From: Unio delphinus
Lineage: Eukaryota > Mollusca > Bivalvia > Unionida > Unionidae
Assembly: GCA_029339505.1 (NCBI GenBank)
Contig: JAQISU010000251.1
Coordinates: 1,960,001 to 2,024,000 of the forward strand
Reading direction: 5' to 3'
Length of the DNA: 64,000 nucleotides
In this document: positions 1 to 8,360 of the stretch, one piece after another
Layout of the letters: each line of letters opens with the position of its first letter
Position numbering within the stretch: position 1 is the stretch's first letter
The notes under the pieces: generated by a model
The model's input: the letters and a program-made list of their open reading frames with translations, nothing else
Database searches by the model: none
Told to the model about the DNA's origin: nothing
Made by a program: the position numbers and the translations under genes

Positions 1-575
1 TGATCTTCATAACTCTTTACTGGATTATCAGGTTTTATTCTGTCGGTGATATAATTAGTTTTTTTGGGTTCTGGTAAATCAACGGTTTTCCCCCCGGGTG
101 GGATTTCAGGCCATCCCAGTACGGTTCTAATAGAACTCTGATAGATATCTACGACGTAACCCTCTGTGCTTATTTCAATGGCAGATGATAGTGTCGGCAC
201 ATGAACTGTTATAGCTATTTTTGACTCTACTCCAGTAATAGATTTTATTCTACGCGCGAATTCATCATTGATTTGTTCAATTTGATATGATCCGGTTGGT
301 ATGGAAACAACATTCCAGTCTGGGGTACCGTCTGGTTTATTCTTATTTGCAAATACCAGTGAATTATTGGGTTGTTGACCACCAAATGATTTTGACCTAA
401 TATTTGGCCAACTGTGGTATACTCGTAATTTTGCTAGCGCTATCTCCTTCACTGGAACCGGAGAGGGGAAATTCACACTGAATTCTGGATTCGTTGAGGT
501 TATTGAGATCATGCTTGTTTGTACTGGGTTTGTGTTCTCCACTATTTGTTGAAGTAATTCCATCTGTGTTGTCAT
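1..575 (-). CDS. Conserved Polinton structural protein, N-terminal part (truncated by window edge)
   Basis: About 191 codons are visible, reading leftward from ATG at 575 (an upstream in-frame ATG is at 590). The N-terminal half has the pattern seen in invertebrate Polinton proteins: an EIALAKLRVYHSWPNI block, an NNSLVF block and a GSYQIEQIN block, then VDIYQS and VLGWP near the visible end. The same gene is at 30428-31775 in copy B and 44509-45858 in copy C, where the C-terminal half (LTDQSNNLIDLQ) is visible. From memory, similar proteins are common in Hydra and other invertebrate Mavericks; the role is unknown and could be a penton- or spike-like virion part. It is the last gene of the leftward virion block. 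Its start overlaps the tail of the membrane-protein gene. I saw no stop in the visible part. Confidence 0.7.
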   Translation of the reverse strand, partial: MTTQMELLQQIVENTNPVQTSMISITSTNPEFSVNFPSPVPVKEIALAKLRVYHSWPNIRSKSFGGQQPNNSLVFANKNKPDGTPDWNVVSIPTGSYQIEQINDEFARRIKSITGVESKIAITVHVPTLSSAIEISTEGYVVDIYQSSIRTVLGWPEIPPGGKTVDLPEPKKTNYITDRIKPDNPVKSYED

Positions 576-1044
576 TGTTATTATACTCATGTTTTTGTAC
601 TTCTAATTTTGACATCGCAGAATCATATATATCTACCATCGCTGAAAACTCACTCTCTGATATAATTGTATCATCGAGCGATGACGATATCAATGAGGAT
701 AATTGCGAGTATGCAGTGGACACAACATGAAATTGAATTATGTAGTCTTGTAGTTTCCGTTGGCTGCATGAGGATATTTTTTTTGTGATTATTGAAATAA
801 TTCCAGCGATTGTTGTTGCCGCAGAAATGCAAATTGGAACAGCTATCGGGGCCATCATTGTCACTGAAGACAGTATAATACCGGCTCCGGTGATTACACC
901 ACTCACTGAATACACAGTAACATCAATTGCGGTAATTCTCCTGCGATATTTTTTAATTTTCAATTCATACTCCTCAGACAAGGTTTTGAGTCTAGTTTGA
1001 TACTCTCTGACCTGATCATAGCGATATTGCGATGATGAAATCAT
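397..1044 (-). CDS. Two-helix membrane protein with coiled-coil flanks
   Basis: 215 aa. Residues 1-40 are charged and probably helical. Two adjacent hydrophobic stretches follow, at about 43-65 and 68-88, rich in G, A, I and V and separated by a proline (APIAVPIC). A second amphipathic region carries the motif ISESEFSAM, which I recognise as ISDSEF-type in other invertebrate Polinton membrane proteins (recollection). It probably sits in a membrane; no enzymatic motif is present. Homologues are at 31603-32242 (frameshifted) in B and 45915-46460 in C. The last ~60 codons lie over the start of the next gene (397-575) in another frame. This overlap stays open in copy B too, so it may be real or may reflect loss of an earlier stop. 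Confidence 0.65.
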   Translation of the reverse strand: MISSSQYRYDQVREYQTRLKTLSEEYELKIKKYRRRITAIDVTVYSVSGVITGAGIILSSVTMMAPIAVPICISAATTIAGIISIITKKISSCSQRKLQDYIIQFHVVSTAYSQLSSLISSSLDDTIISESEFSAMVDIYDSAMSKLEVQKHEYNNNDNTDGITSTNSGEHKPSTNKHDLNNLNESRIQCEFPLSGSSEGDSASKITSIPQLAKY

Positions 1045-1073
1045 TTTTATTTTAAATACGCTAGCGTTTTCAA

Positions 1074-2106
1074 TTACGATTTACTTAAATCCGCTACGAA
1101 TTCCACATACCACGTTGTTGAGACCCTAACCAAATTTTTATCAGTAGATGTGATTGTAAACTTTTCAGTTGTACCCTTGTCGATGATCGTTGAAATCGTA
1201 TTATTGACCCCGGATGAACTGGATGATGATATATTAAATTGAGACAATGGTGTTACTAGTGTTAATCGATAAATACCCTTAACGGTTGCAGTGATATCTA
1301 ATTTGTTGTTTGTAGGTGTCCACTCAAATGATCCGTGTTGGATCGTGTATACTACGTTGTTGGTTTTCTCATGAGGAATTTTTGTTTTTTCAATGGCTGT
1401 TATCATCCTCGTTGCATCCCCCTTGATGCCTTCGATGAAAGTTTTCGTCTCATCGATTGATTTTTTAATATCAGGGAGTTTTAGTTCAATTTTATCGAAT
1501 GTAGTTCCAATAAATTTATCAATGATATTTCTACGAAATGCGGTAAACTGTTTTATGTGTTCTTCGGTTTTAGATTGAAGTGTTGCTAGTTCTAACGCAG
1601 AATCGTTGAGAGTTTTAAATCGATCTGTAATCGTCGAAAAAAGTACACCCGGTTTGAGTTTACCCTGATCGGAAAATAACGCGATAGTATCCTCGATTGC
1701 GTTTTGTTGTTTAACTAAAATATCATCCAGAGAAATATTACTAGATTTCAATTTACCCTGATCGGAAAATAACGCAACGGTGTTCTCGATTGCGTTTTGT
1801 TGTTTAACTAAAATATCATCCAGAGAGATATTACTGGTTTTCAATTTACCCTGATCGGAAAATAGCGCAACTGTGTTCTCGATTGCGTTTTGTTGTTTAA
1901 CTAAAATATCATCCAGAGAAATATTACTGGATTTCAATTTACCCTGTTTGTCTTGAAATACAACTATTTCATTCGGGTCAACACTTGTTAAGTTCAACGT
2001 CTCAGCGATTTCATCTTTAATTTTTTTTTGTTATATCCTTGATAGAATCAGGGGTTGCAGTGTCATCGGGTTTGGGTTTCAGAGGTCTTCCCCAAATATC
2101 AATCAT
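1074..2106 (-). CDS. Fibre-like protein with three 31-residue repeats (N-terminus frameshifted)
   Basis: The main open frame (1074-1997) encodes 307 aa. Near its N-terminus a 31-residue unit (KLKSSNISLDDILVKQQNAI...) occurs three times as 93-bp tandem repeats at about 1660-1945. Then come a helical, coiled-coil-like middle and a Ser- and Thr-rich beta-type C-terminal domain with a GIYRLTLV motif. The layout (repeated shaft, terminal head) suggests a trimeric virion fibre; this is inference. Copy B has one repeat unit. Copy C has one diverged unit and a much longer middle. The copy-C gene starts MIDIWGR, and the matching ATG here is at 2106 in another frame. A run of T around 2021-2031 is where the frames change, so either this copy is broken, the run is miscalled, or the ATG at 1997 is used. 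Confidence 0.6.
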
Positions 2107-2112
2107 GATATT

Positions 2113-2541
2113 TTATATATCTCTCTCTAAAAAGCGATTACTAGTGTAGTCATTAACGACAATATGAGGTGGTTTTCCCCTTGGGTTACTCAAGGAGTTA
2201 GAAATAGCGTCAAGGACATTTAATACTTCACTGCCACATATTGGTGGGTCATTGATTTGTTGTGTTGGTAGCGTAGAATACCAAGTCTTCATTGGAAGGG
2301 TTTTTATATACCGCATAAACTCTTTTGGTGGGGCTAATCCATATGAATCAAAATAGACAATCCCACGTGGATCAATAGCGTATGCAACCCAGTGAGTTCC
2401 AGGTCCGGTGCTGTTATCGAGATTAATAATACCTGTTTCAGTTTTGTTTGGTTGATGTGGTAATTGATCTTTCATAAAAACTCCTCTGAAATTTTTAATC
2501 ACTAGTTTTTTAGCAGCATCCATTAAATCAAAATTGGACAT
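2113..2541 (-). CDS. PRO: Adenain-type cysteine protease (virion maturation protease)
   Basis: 142 aa from the ATG at 2541, chosen because all copies share the MSNFDL(M/L)DAAKK start. An in-frame extension to 2670 runs through a 45-bp minisatellite and is less likely. The pattern of adenovirus-type C5/Ulp1 proteases is visible: His50 in GTHWVAY, Asp65 in YFDSYG, Gln94 or Gln95, and the nucleophile Cys102 in PPICGSEVLNVL. In adenoviruses this enzyme cleaves capsid precursor proteins; by analogy it should process the neighbouring virion proteins. It is shorter than adenain (about 200 aa). It lies between the fibre gene (7 bp away) and the small hydrophobic gene. All key residues are intact in this copy. 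Confidence 0.87.
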   Translation of the reverse strand: MSNFDLMDAAKKLVIKNFRGVFMKDQLPHQPNKTETGIINLDNSTGPGTHWVAYAIDPRGIVYFDSYGLAPPKEFMRYIKTLPMKTWYSTLPTQQINDPPICGSEVLNVLDAISNSLSNPRGKPPHIVVNDYTSNRFLERDI

Positions 2542-2564
2542 GGGAACCATCGAAGATTTCTGTA

Positions 2565-3104
2565 TTAATAAACCGTTCCTGGTAGTCTCAGGCCTGATCC
2601 GTGAACGGATCTCCCGCTGTACCATGAATACGGGGTCCCTGGTAGTCTTAGACCTTTTCCGCTGTACCACGAATACGGGGTTCCTGGTAGTCTTAGACCC
2701 AATCCTTGAACGGATCGTCTCTTTTTTTTATATCCTTGTCCAGCTGCCTTCTTAAGTGCCATTCCTGCTGCAGTACCAACGGCTCCTAACGCTGCTGCTT
2801 TAGCCACCGCTGGGGCTGCTGCTGCAATCAATGCTGGTATTGCAGCTAACAATGGAAATATACCTCCCGTTTTCATCATATTTTTAATAGCAGCCGCAGA
2901 GAGAGTAATCTAAACCCCTTTTTTATCCTTGAAAGCATCATTGAAATGTTTCACCTGACGAGTTGTCAGCGATAATTTATTTTCACCACCAGTCATTTGA
3001 TTAGGTTTCAACGTGATTGTGGTTCCACATTTTTTAGCCGATTCTGATTGCAGTTTTTTGATTTGACCAGGAGTTAACGTAACACTAATAACACTATATG
3101 ACAT
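2565..3104 (-). pseudogene. Small hydrophobic virion protein, interrupted by an in-frame TAG
   Basis: The ATG at 3104 starts a conserved N-terminal domain (SVTLTPGQIKKLQSESAKK, then LTTRQVKHFN). The frame stops at TAG, 2910-2912, and continues in the same frame to 2565 with an Ala-rich hydrophobic segment and a Lys/Arg-rich tail. In copy C (48458-48868) the TAG position is a Gln codon, so this looks like one CAG-to-TAG change. I recognise the domain order (LTxxQ, GGF/GGI, hydrophobic Ala segment, basic tail) from many invertebrate Polinton proteins. A membrane-active or core role resembling adenovirus pX/pVI is only a guess. The tail has about three repeats of PGTPYSWYSG from a 45-bp minisatellite that also runs into the protease leader. 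Confidence 0.68.
2570..2705. repeat. 45-bp minisatellite between virion genes
   Basis: About three tandem copies of a 45-bp unit containing GGTAGTCTTAGACC and ACGAATACGGGGTTCCT, some diverged. They are open in two minus-strand frames, giving PGTPYSWYSG in the upstream gene and KTTR-type repeats in the protease leader. Copy C has the same array at about 48356-48475 and copy B a shorter version at about 33600-33665. Confidence 0.8.
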
Positions 3105-3168
3105 TATATATAATTGATTGATTCTAAATCGTAAAACGATTCAATGGAAATATCCTTCGGATTTTCAA

Positions 3169-4632
3169 TTACATGTTTTCTACTGGGGCATCTACCACTC
3201 TCATTCTTCCTCCAACACCTTCAAGTAGCATTGATTTATCACTGAGAATGACAGCAACCGCTCTATAATTCGGGATAAGGATAGGAGGTACCCCACCAAC
3301 TGGTGCACCAGTCGGACGGGTTACACGAGCTCGGAAGTGTATATCAACGACGGACTGTCTCATCAAGTCAAGATGTTCCAACGAAAAGTAATAAATCGGA
3401 TACAGATTTTTAAAATCATATTGTGATATTTGCAAACCAGTATCCACATTTAGATCACGTGCCATAAATGACAACAGGTTATGATACACGCGTGCAATAT
3501 GATTCTGACCGTAATCAAGTTGTATATCCTCGGATGGTTCCTGCTGTCCGTTTATTCTCAGCGAGACTTCATTCACACCTAACTGATCAAATATCATATG
3601 ACTTCGTTCTTGATTACCAACTCGCGCAGCATTCTGTAACGCAATAAATATATGACGTGGAGCTGAAACACCTTGTTTTGATGCCAGGTGCCATGTGAAT
3701 GTACCATCAACACTGTCTTGTTTAATATCCGTAGTCACTGATAACCAACTCAACAACGACTTCCCTCCTTGATCCATAAATGATAGTAGTCGCTGTTCTT
3801 CTGTGATTGATGGAGTTAACACTGGCATCCACAATGATAGTTTTGTTAAAATGACTTTACCGGCAGCAACCCCAGCATTACGCCAGATTGCATCATCATC
3901 AGTACCCTTTCTCACGAGTGCTATTGTGTGTTTGGCTCCATAAATAACTTTTCGGACGTTTCTACAGAATCCAAATATGTGATGTAGTGGAATCGCACAT
4001 GAAAATCGTCGACGCTGCCCATGCAACATTGCTACGCGTGTTGCAAATCCTAAATTGAGATTACCGTTAACGCCTCCGAGAATATCAAACGCAGCTCCGG
4101 GTCTAGTTCGACGTTCTGGATTAGCTGCTTCTTGTTGATTGTTTTCTGCAGTACCCTGTGCTGTTAACACTTTAATGAATTGAAGGTGATCAGCGTTATC
4201 AGTAGTATCCTTTGCAAACATCATAGATGGACCCGCTGATCTTGTATAATCATCAGAATATCTTGCTAACCCTATGATTGTTGTGGCCATATCAACTTCA
4301 CGGTCAATGGATTCAATTTCTTTTCCATCAATGAGATATCTAGCGCTTTCAAATAACGCCATTATGCCGTTATTAACAAAACCAACTCGGACATTTGCGT
4401 TATCTGCATATGGGGTATCAGCTACAACATTTGTTACAAGTTCTCCTTCTACTTCAATAAATGCCTCACACGGTAGAAAATATTTACTGGTATCATGAAC
4501 TTGAAGTTCAATTCGTGATCGGAGATCTGGTTGTACTGCGTGATAAGAATAAAATTGAAAATCGCGTACAGAATCATCTTTACGCACTGGGGCATCCATA
4601 TCAAATGCTGGATCAGATGACCTTTTGAACAT
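3169..4632 (-). CDS. MCP: Major capsid protein (double jelly-roll type)
   Basis: 487 aa, intact. The N-terminus has DSVRDFQFYSYHAV and a KYFLPCEAFIEVEGEL block. This resembles the start of Polinton major capsid proteins, where a beta-rich domain with the pattern 'ESYLLFEG' follows an acidic leader. The middle has NNGIMALFESARYLIDG, ESIDREVD and LARYSDDY, and near residue 215 comes IPLHHIFGFCRNVRKVIYG, a very characteristic block. The family forms trimeric hexon-like capsomers. The gene sits centrally in the virion block, 45 bp from the basic minor protein. The copy B gene is broken and split by an LTR element; the copy C gene has one frameshift. This is the only intact version in the window. 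Confidence 0.9.
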   Translation of the reverse strand: MFKRSSDPAFDMDAPVRKDDSVRDFQFYSYHAVQPDLRSRIELQVHDTSKYFLPCEAFIEVEGELVTNVVADTPYADNANVRVGFVNNGIMALFESARYLIDGKEIESIDREVDMATTIIGLARYSDDYTRSAGPSMMFAKDTTDNADHLQFIKVLTAQGTAENNQQEAANPERRTRPGAAFDILGGVNGNLNLGFATRVAMLHGQRRRFSCAIPLHHIFGFCRNVRKVIYGAKHTIALVRKGTDDDAIWRNAGVAAGKVILTKLSLWMPVLTPSITEEQRLLSFMDQGGKSLLSWLSVTTDIKQDSVDGTFTWHLASKQGVSAPRHIFIALQNAARVGNQERSHMIFDQLGVNEVSLRINGQQEPSEDIQLDYGQNHIARVYHNLLSFMARDLNVDTGLQISQYDFKNLYPIYYFSLEHLDLMRQSVVDIHFRARVTRPTGAPVGGVPPILIPNYRAVAVILSDKSMLLEGVGGRMRVVDAPVENM

Positions 4633-4677
4633 TTTATTCTATTTATCAGAGTCTAAATCGTAAACGATTTTCCATTT

Positions 4678-5109
4678 TCATCGACGTAGTTTTTTAAGGC
4701 CACTTCCTGCTATCATGTTTGCAATATTGCTTTGGTCCCCTTGATTTACCATCGACGCTAGTTTTTCATCTACTGCGTTATTTATAATTTTACTAACACT
4801 TGCAGGCATTTCTTCTGTAGACGGTAACGGTTTCTTTTTTCGCCCCACTAATGATGTTATTTTATCCTTCGCAGTTGAAAACGCTTTCCCGGCAAGATCT
4901 CCAACAGTACTAATACCCTTATCACGAATAACATCAATGGCTTTCATTGATAATTGTTTAGCTAACGGCATCACTTTTGGGGCCATTCTTGAAAAGAATC
5001 CTAAAATGGTATTGCCGAGGCCATCTCCGTAGTATGCTCTATAAACTGGAAACCGTGAATTAACTACATAGACGAGGGTTGGTTTATCATGATTGTAGTG
5101 TACGATCAT
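4678..5109 (-). CDS. Basic minor virion protein, unknown function
   Basis: 143 aa. It begins MIVHYNHDKPT with a VYRAYYGDGLGN block, then an amphipathic, Lys-rich middle (RMAPKVMPLAKQLSMKAIDV and a GRKKKP basic patch), an ASVSKIINNAVDEKL helix and a basic C-terminus (SGLKKLRR). Glycine-flanked N-terminal motifs and basic tails are common in adenovirus-like minor capsid or core proteins such as pVI, but I cannot show homology. It is conserved in copy C (50352-50789), and a broken version is in B (42479-42903). It lies between the capsid and coiled-coil protein genes, all co-directional, which supports a virion role. Confidence 0.6.
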   Translation of the reverse strand: MIVHYNHDKPTLVYVVNSRFPVYRAYYGDGLGNTILGFFSRMAPKVMPLAKQLSMKAIDVIRDKGISTVGDLAGKAFSTAKDKITSLVGRKKKPLPSTEEMPASVSKIINNAVDEKLASMVNQGDQSNIANMIAGSGLKKLRR

Positions 5110-5142
5110 TATTATAAAAACAATAGTGTTTTCAATTGTTAT

Positions 5143-6195
5143 TTAATCACTATGATACCCATTTGCTAACTCGTCAATGAAATCTCGATATGTTTTGATA
5201 TCCATGATACCGCCGGCAAATAACCGTCTACAGATATCAGCTGCTTCATTAATTATTTCTGGAGAGTTATTTCCAGCTCGTTTTCCTCCGATGAGAACAT
5301 CTAATCGTGATATATCATTGATAACACTATCAGGACAAGTGTTTCCAATCCTTGGATTTCCTAATCCACTTCCGCTATAACCAGTTGTTTCATCTAGTTT
5401 GTCTGTATCCGTGGTTTGTAAATAATCAAGAGTATCATCATTAGGTTCTTCTTGTTTTTTTTGTCTCCGTGTTGGTGTTTGACGTCGTTCTTCTAAATCA
5501 TCATCATCATCACGTGGTAGTTGTTGTTTTTTTTGTCTTCTTGTTTGTCTACGTGTTGGCGTTTGACGTTTTAGTTCTTGCCGTTCTTCTATTTCTCGTT
5601 GTCGCTCTTCTATTTGTTCTCTTTTATAATTACTAATTCCCTTTTTAAATTCCTTGTATCCTATCTCATCCTTATTCAAACGACCAATCCCTTTATTTAG
5701 TTTATACAAATAATCGAACCAATCATTACTTGATATTCTATCATTCTTATACTCGTCCTTTAAAAAATCTTTTTTTGAATTATAACTTTGAGCAGCAAAA
5801 TTACCAAAGGCTTGATAATCCTTTGATTTCAATAAACTAGGTTTTTTTATTACTATTTTAGCATGATCAGTAAATTTATTCAACAGAGAAACAGTCGTTT
5901 TTTTCGGATCAGTTTGTTCAGTTTGTTCAGTTTTCGCTGCTAGTTTTTCAAGTACAGAAATAAGACCCTCTTCCTTTCTTTTACCGTCAGGATCATCTCC
6001 CAGTATAGCACGCTTTACCCCCTTCGTTGCTGTGGTTACTGGTTTAAACAACACTTCAGACCCCAGAGCAAAATCAGTCTGAAGACTCTGTCGTTGTTGC
6101 AGTTTATTTCTTACAGAGTCACGAATTGGTATAAATTTCTTAATTGCATCTAATCGCTCACGAGCCAATCGGGTTGTTAATGCCTCATTGACCAT
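5143..6195 (-). CDS. Coiled-coil virion-block protein with conserved C-terminal domain
   Basis: 350 aa from the ATG at 6195, the start shared with B and C (MVNEALTTRL). An in-frame ATG at 6240 would add 15 residues but starts inside a repeat. The N-terminal 90 residues are helical and charged. The middle has a Gln/Arg-rich segment with an acidic run (DDDDD) and three RRQTPTRRQ-like repeats. The C-terminal 75 residues (CPDSVINDISRLDVLIGG, AGNNSPEIINEAADICRRLF, GIMDIKTYRDFI) are the best conserved part. I recognise them as an 'RLD-L...AGN-S.EI.NE...I...L...GIID' domain found in other invertebrate Polintons (recollection). Function unknown; position suggests a minor structural or scaffold role. 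Confidence 0.62.
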   Translation of the reverse strand: MVNEALTTRLARERLDAIKKFIPIRDSVRNKLQQRQSLQTDFALGSEVLFKPVTTATKGVKRAILGDDPDGKRKEEGLISVLEKLAAKTEQTEQTDPKKTTVSLLNKFTDHAKIVIKKPSLLKSKDYQAFGNFAAQSYNSKKDFLKDEYKNDRISSNDWFDYLYKLNKGIGRLNKDEIGYKEFKKGISNYKREQIEERQREIEERQELKRQTPTRRQTRRQKKQQLPRDDDDDLEERRQTPTRRQKKQEEPNDDTLDYLQTTDTDKLDETTGYSGSGLGNPRIGNTCPDSVINDISRLDVLIGGKRAGNNSPEIINEAADICRRLFAGGIMDIKTYRDFIDELANGYHSD

Positions 6196-6237
6196 TATTT
6201 GAAATCGCAAACTATTTTTCAATTGCAAAACACTTGA

Positions 6238-6511
6238 CATGTCGGATGATTTTTAACACAGTCATGGAAGTGTTATTTCATCGTGAGACACCTTCTATCA
6301 ATGATGGAGAAAGTATCAAAATTGTATATAAATAAAATAATACTGATAGTTTCTCCACTTTTTTGACATCAATGACATGTCGGATGATTTTTGATACGGT
6401 CATGGAAGTGTTATTTCATCCTATAACAGCTTCTATCATTGATGAGGAAAGTGTGGAAATTGTATATAAAATAATTAATACCACAGTTTTCTCATTCTAT
6501 TTTTGACATTT
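6238..6511. repeat. Two direct repeats of ~138 bp in the virion/replication spacer
   Basis: Two adjacent diverged units start with CATGTCGGATGATTTTT at 6238 and 6376. Each contains GGAAGTGTTATTTCATC, a TTCTATCA.TGATG stretch and an AAATTGTATATAAA A/T-rich end. Copy C has only a short spacer here, and copy B has the large 'TTCAGTGTGAAATATTTTT' array at the same map position. The spacer is therefore a hotspot for repeat growth. Confidence 0.8.
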
Positions 6512-6544
6512 TCAATCCAAAAATGCTAAAAAAATGAAAATCTC

Positions 6545-6610
6545 TTGAGGGTCGGAATGATAAAATGGTCGGGCAATCAATAGTCAGGCAATCAATGGTC
6601 GGTCAATCAA
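6545..6610. repeat. Iteron-like short repeats (GGTCG..CAATCAA)
   Basis: Three imperfect copies of a ~15-bp motif, consensus GGTCGGTCAATCAA, lie just after the stop of the leftward small gene. Related motifs are at the same map position in copies C (51776-51845) and B (60872-60925). They could be replication iterons, a terminator or protein binding sites; the sequence alone does not say which. Confidence 0.5.
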
Positions 6611-7006
6611 AATTGTTCATTTTCTTGAATTAATGCCCGTAGGTTTCTAATTTTAGAGTTGACTTCTTTTTTCAATTCGTATTCGTACCCCAATTCTTTT
6701 CGTATTCCCTCTACGATAGTATACAACGGAACGAACACACTGATGTCACTGGAAAATGAAAGAGAGTCTTTAAAAATTCTGAATTTTTTTGATGAGTGCA
6801 TATTTCTTGGGTAGCATATATTTGTTAGTGCTAACCCCGTATTCTATATCCTGAAAATCAGACACAATTTGATCAGGATTTAACCCATCTGATAGTTTGA
6901 TATCCTGATTTTTCAATTTTGCTATTTCAACTATGATGCTATTCATGTTTTCAGAATTCATTATTCTATAAGAATGACATTTCTCTAATTGGAAATTATG
7001 ACGCAT
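6607..7006 (-). pseudogene. Small conserved Polinton protein, frameshifted
   Basis: The gene is complete in copy C (51841-52242, 133 aa) and nearly so in B (60967-61323). Here it is split over two frames, 6770-7006 and 6607-6801, which overlap around a T7 run near 6783. The protein is mostly helical, with a hydrophilic N-terminus (MNSENMNS), an YMLPKKYALIKK block and a charged C-terminus (NLRALIQENEQF). No known domain is recognised. Its ATG overlaps the upstream HNH gene stop as TGATG, which suggests translational coupling or a shared message. The homopolymer break could be a mutation or a base-calling error. Confidence 0.6.
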
Positions 7007-7500
7007 TAGACATAACTAAATTGAACTTTTTGCCCTGTCTTTTTTGAAATAGCCGATCGATAAATCCTCCCTGCAACTTTTTGAACAGAAATCGGACAAA
7101 TATCGAAGTGCCTACCGGCTTCATTCATAGATGAAAATATTTTTTCTTCATTAGTTATTGTATTCAAAGATGTCACAGGTCTCTTCCCAACCGTTTCGCA
7201 AGTGCCAGCTCTTCCTCGTTTGGAATTCTCACTCAGTGTGATAGCCTGCAGATTTGATACAGAATTATTCTTTGGATTAGAATCCTTGTGATAAATAACA
7301 AAACCATCTTTGATCAAACCATAATGACATTCATACACGAAACGATGATTGAGATAAGTTTTCTTTCCAGCGCCAAACATCAAGTACCCGTGATTATTCA
7401 CAACACCAACTGATTTCTTTAGTCTACGGTTTCTGACAGTACCATCACTGGATGCTTCATAATTTGTAATCACTGGATGCTGTCTGAATTCTTGGTTCAT
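7006..7500 (-). CDS. HNH endonuclease with NUMOD-like flanks
   Basis: 164 aa. The first 45 residues fit a NUMOD4-like module (PVITNYEASSDGTVRNRRLKK). Then comes an HNH_3-type core, with His in NHRFVYE, the VIYHKDSNPKNNSVSNLQAIT block and the SENS sequence. The C-terminal 50 residues (SMNEAGRHFDICPISVQKVA) look like a NUMOD1-type helix-turn-helix DNA-binding module. This architecture is typical of phage- and virus-borne homing endonucleases. In this copy the residue before the core His is Tyr, where copies B and C have Asp (VIDHIDSN), so activity may be reduced. The gene sits between the zinc-finger gene (10 bp) and the small gene, all leftward. Confidence 0.82.
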   Translation of the reverse strand: MNQEFRQHPVITNYEASSDGTVRNRRLKKSVGVVNNHGYLMFGAGKKTYLNHRFVYECHYGLIKDGFVIYHKDSNPKNNSVSNLQAITLSENSKRGRAGTCETVGKRPVTSLNTITNEEKIFSSMNEAGRHFDICPISVQKVAGRIYRSAISKKTGQKVQFSYV

Positions 7501-7510
7501 ATATACTATT

Positions 7511-7906
7511 CTATTGTTTGTCTAATTCAGTGTTTGGTTCAATAATTACATCACTGGAAAATCTTTCGATGTAGTCTTGCGGGGTTCTTATGATTTTATC
7601 CTTGATGTTGTCAGGGTCAAGGGCTTTTTCAGGGTCATAATTTCTGATGGATTGTCCATTTTTTATTCTTTTATCATAATAACGCTTCAATTCCCTATAT
7701 CGCTTACCACCACAATCAATACACAATTGTGATCTTCCCTTGACCCCAACCCCACATCGAATACAGGGTAACGGACCAAGACTTCCACGTCGAAAACTTT
7801 GCATATGATACCTACAGTATTCATTTTTTCTGCATGATTTGTTACACGGGGTTACATTTCCCATCATGAGCCATTTGCAGTGATTCATTATACATAAAAC
7901 TTTCAT
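7511..7906 (-). CDS. Cys/His-rich zinc-binding protein
   Basis: 131 aa, or about 125 aa from the second ATG at 7888. It has two Cys clusters. The first (residues about 8-34) runs from NHCKW through PCNKSCRKNEYCRYH. The second (about 48-66) is a C-x2-C...C-x2-C treble-clef-like group (CIRCGVGV...CIDCGG) followed by an Arg/Lys-rich stretch (KRYRELKRYYDKR). This implies zinc-dependent nucleic-acid or protein binding, possibly a regulator; inference. The C-terminus is acidic and variable between copies. The gene is divergent from the polymerase, with start codons only 24 bp apart, and its ATG lies in the CATTTAAATG palindrome. Confidence 0.65.
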   Translation of the reverse strand: MKVLCIMNHCKWLMMGNVTPCNKSCRKNEYCRYHMQSFRRGSLGPLPCIRCGVGVKGRSQLCIDCGGKRYRELKRYYDKRIKNGQSIRNYDPEKALDPDNIKDKIIRTPQDYIERFSSDVIIEPNTELDKQ

Positions 7907-7933
7907 TTAAATGTTTGTTTTTTATATAGCATG
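7904..7933. promoter_or_regulatory. Divergent start region with CATTTAAATG palindrome and a 7-codon uORF
   Basis: The leftward zinc-finger gene and the rightward polymerase gene start 24 bp apart. The palindrome CATTTAAATG provides an ATG on each strand. The rightward ATG (7911) opens a seven-codon frame whose TGA overlaps the polymerase-side ATG at 7931 (ATGA). The same layout is at 53154-53183 in C and 62241-62270 in B. Confidence 0.55.
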
Positions 7934-8360
7934 AAGGAGTTCAAGAGATTGACTTCGAAAAATGCTAAATTCAATGCTGATAGAGAGTTCAAGAAATTAT
8001 TGAAAATCAATCCTAGATTTAATCTCGATAGACCAAAAAAACTTCAAAAACGTCCAAGAGACGGAAACATGAAAGAGTTTAAGAGATTATTAAAAATCAA
8101 TCCTAGATTTAATCTCGATAGACCCAAAAAAACGTCCAATAGACGGAAACAAACGTAACAAACGTCCAAGAGACGGAAACATGAAAGAGTTTAAGAGATT
8201 ATTAAAAATCAATCCTAAATTTAATATCGATAAACCCAAAAAACGTAACAAACGCACAATAGACGGAAACATGAAAGAGTTTAAGAGATTATTGAAAATC
8301 AATCCTAGATTTAATCGCGATAGACCCAAAAAACGTCCAAAACGCACAATAGACGGAAAC
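7931..8360 (+). repeat. 90-bp coding tandem repeats at the polymerase N-terminus
   Basis: Units of about 90 bp, each beginning with ATG, start at 8069, 8181 and 8271, and diverged units lie further left. Each encodes about 30 residues of the type MKEFKRLLKINPKFNLDKPKKR. One unit (8069-8180) is 112 bp, which throws the 7931 start out of frame with the polymerase. Copy C has about five shorter units (53181-53600). Copy B has none. Confidence 0.85.
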
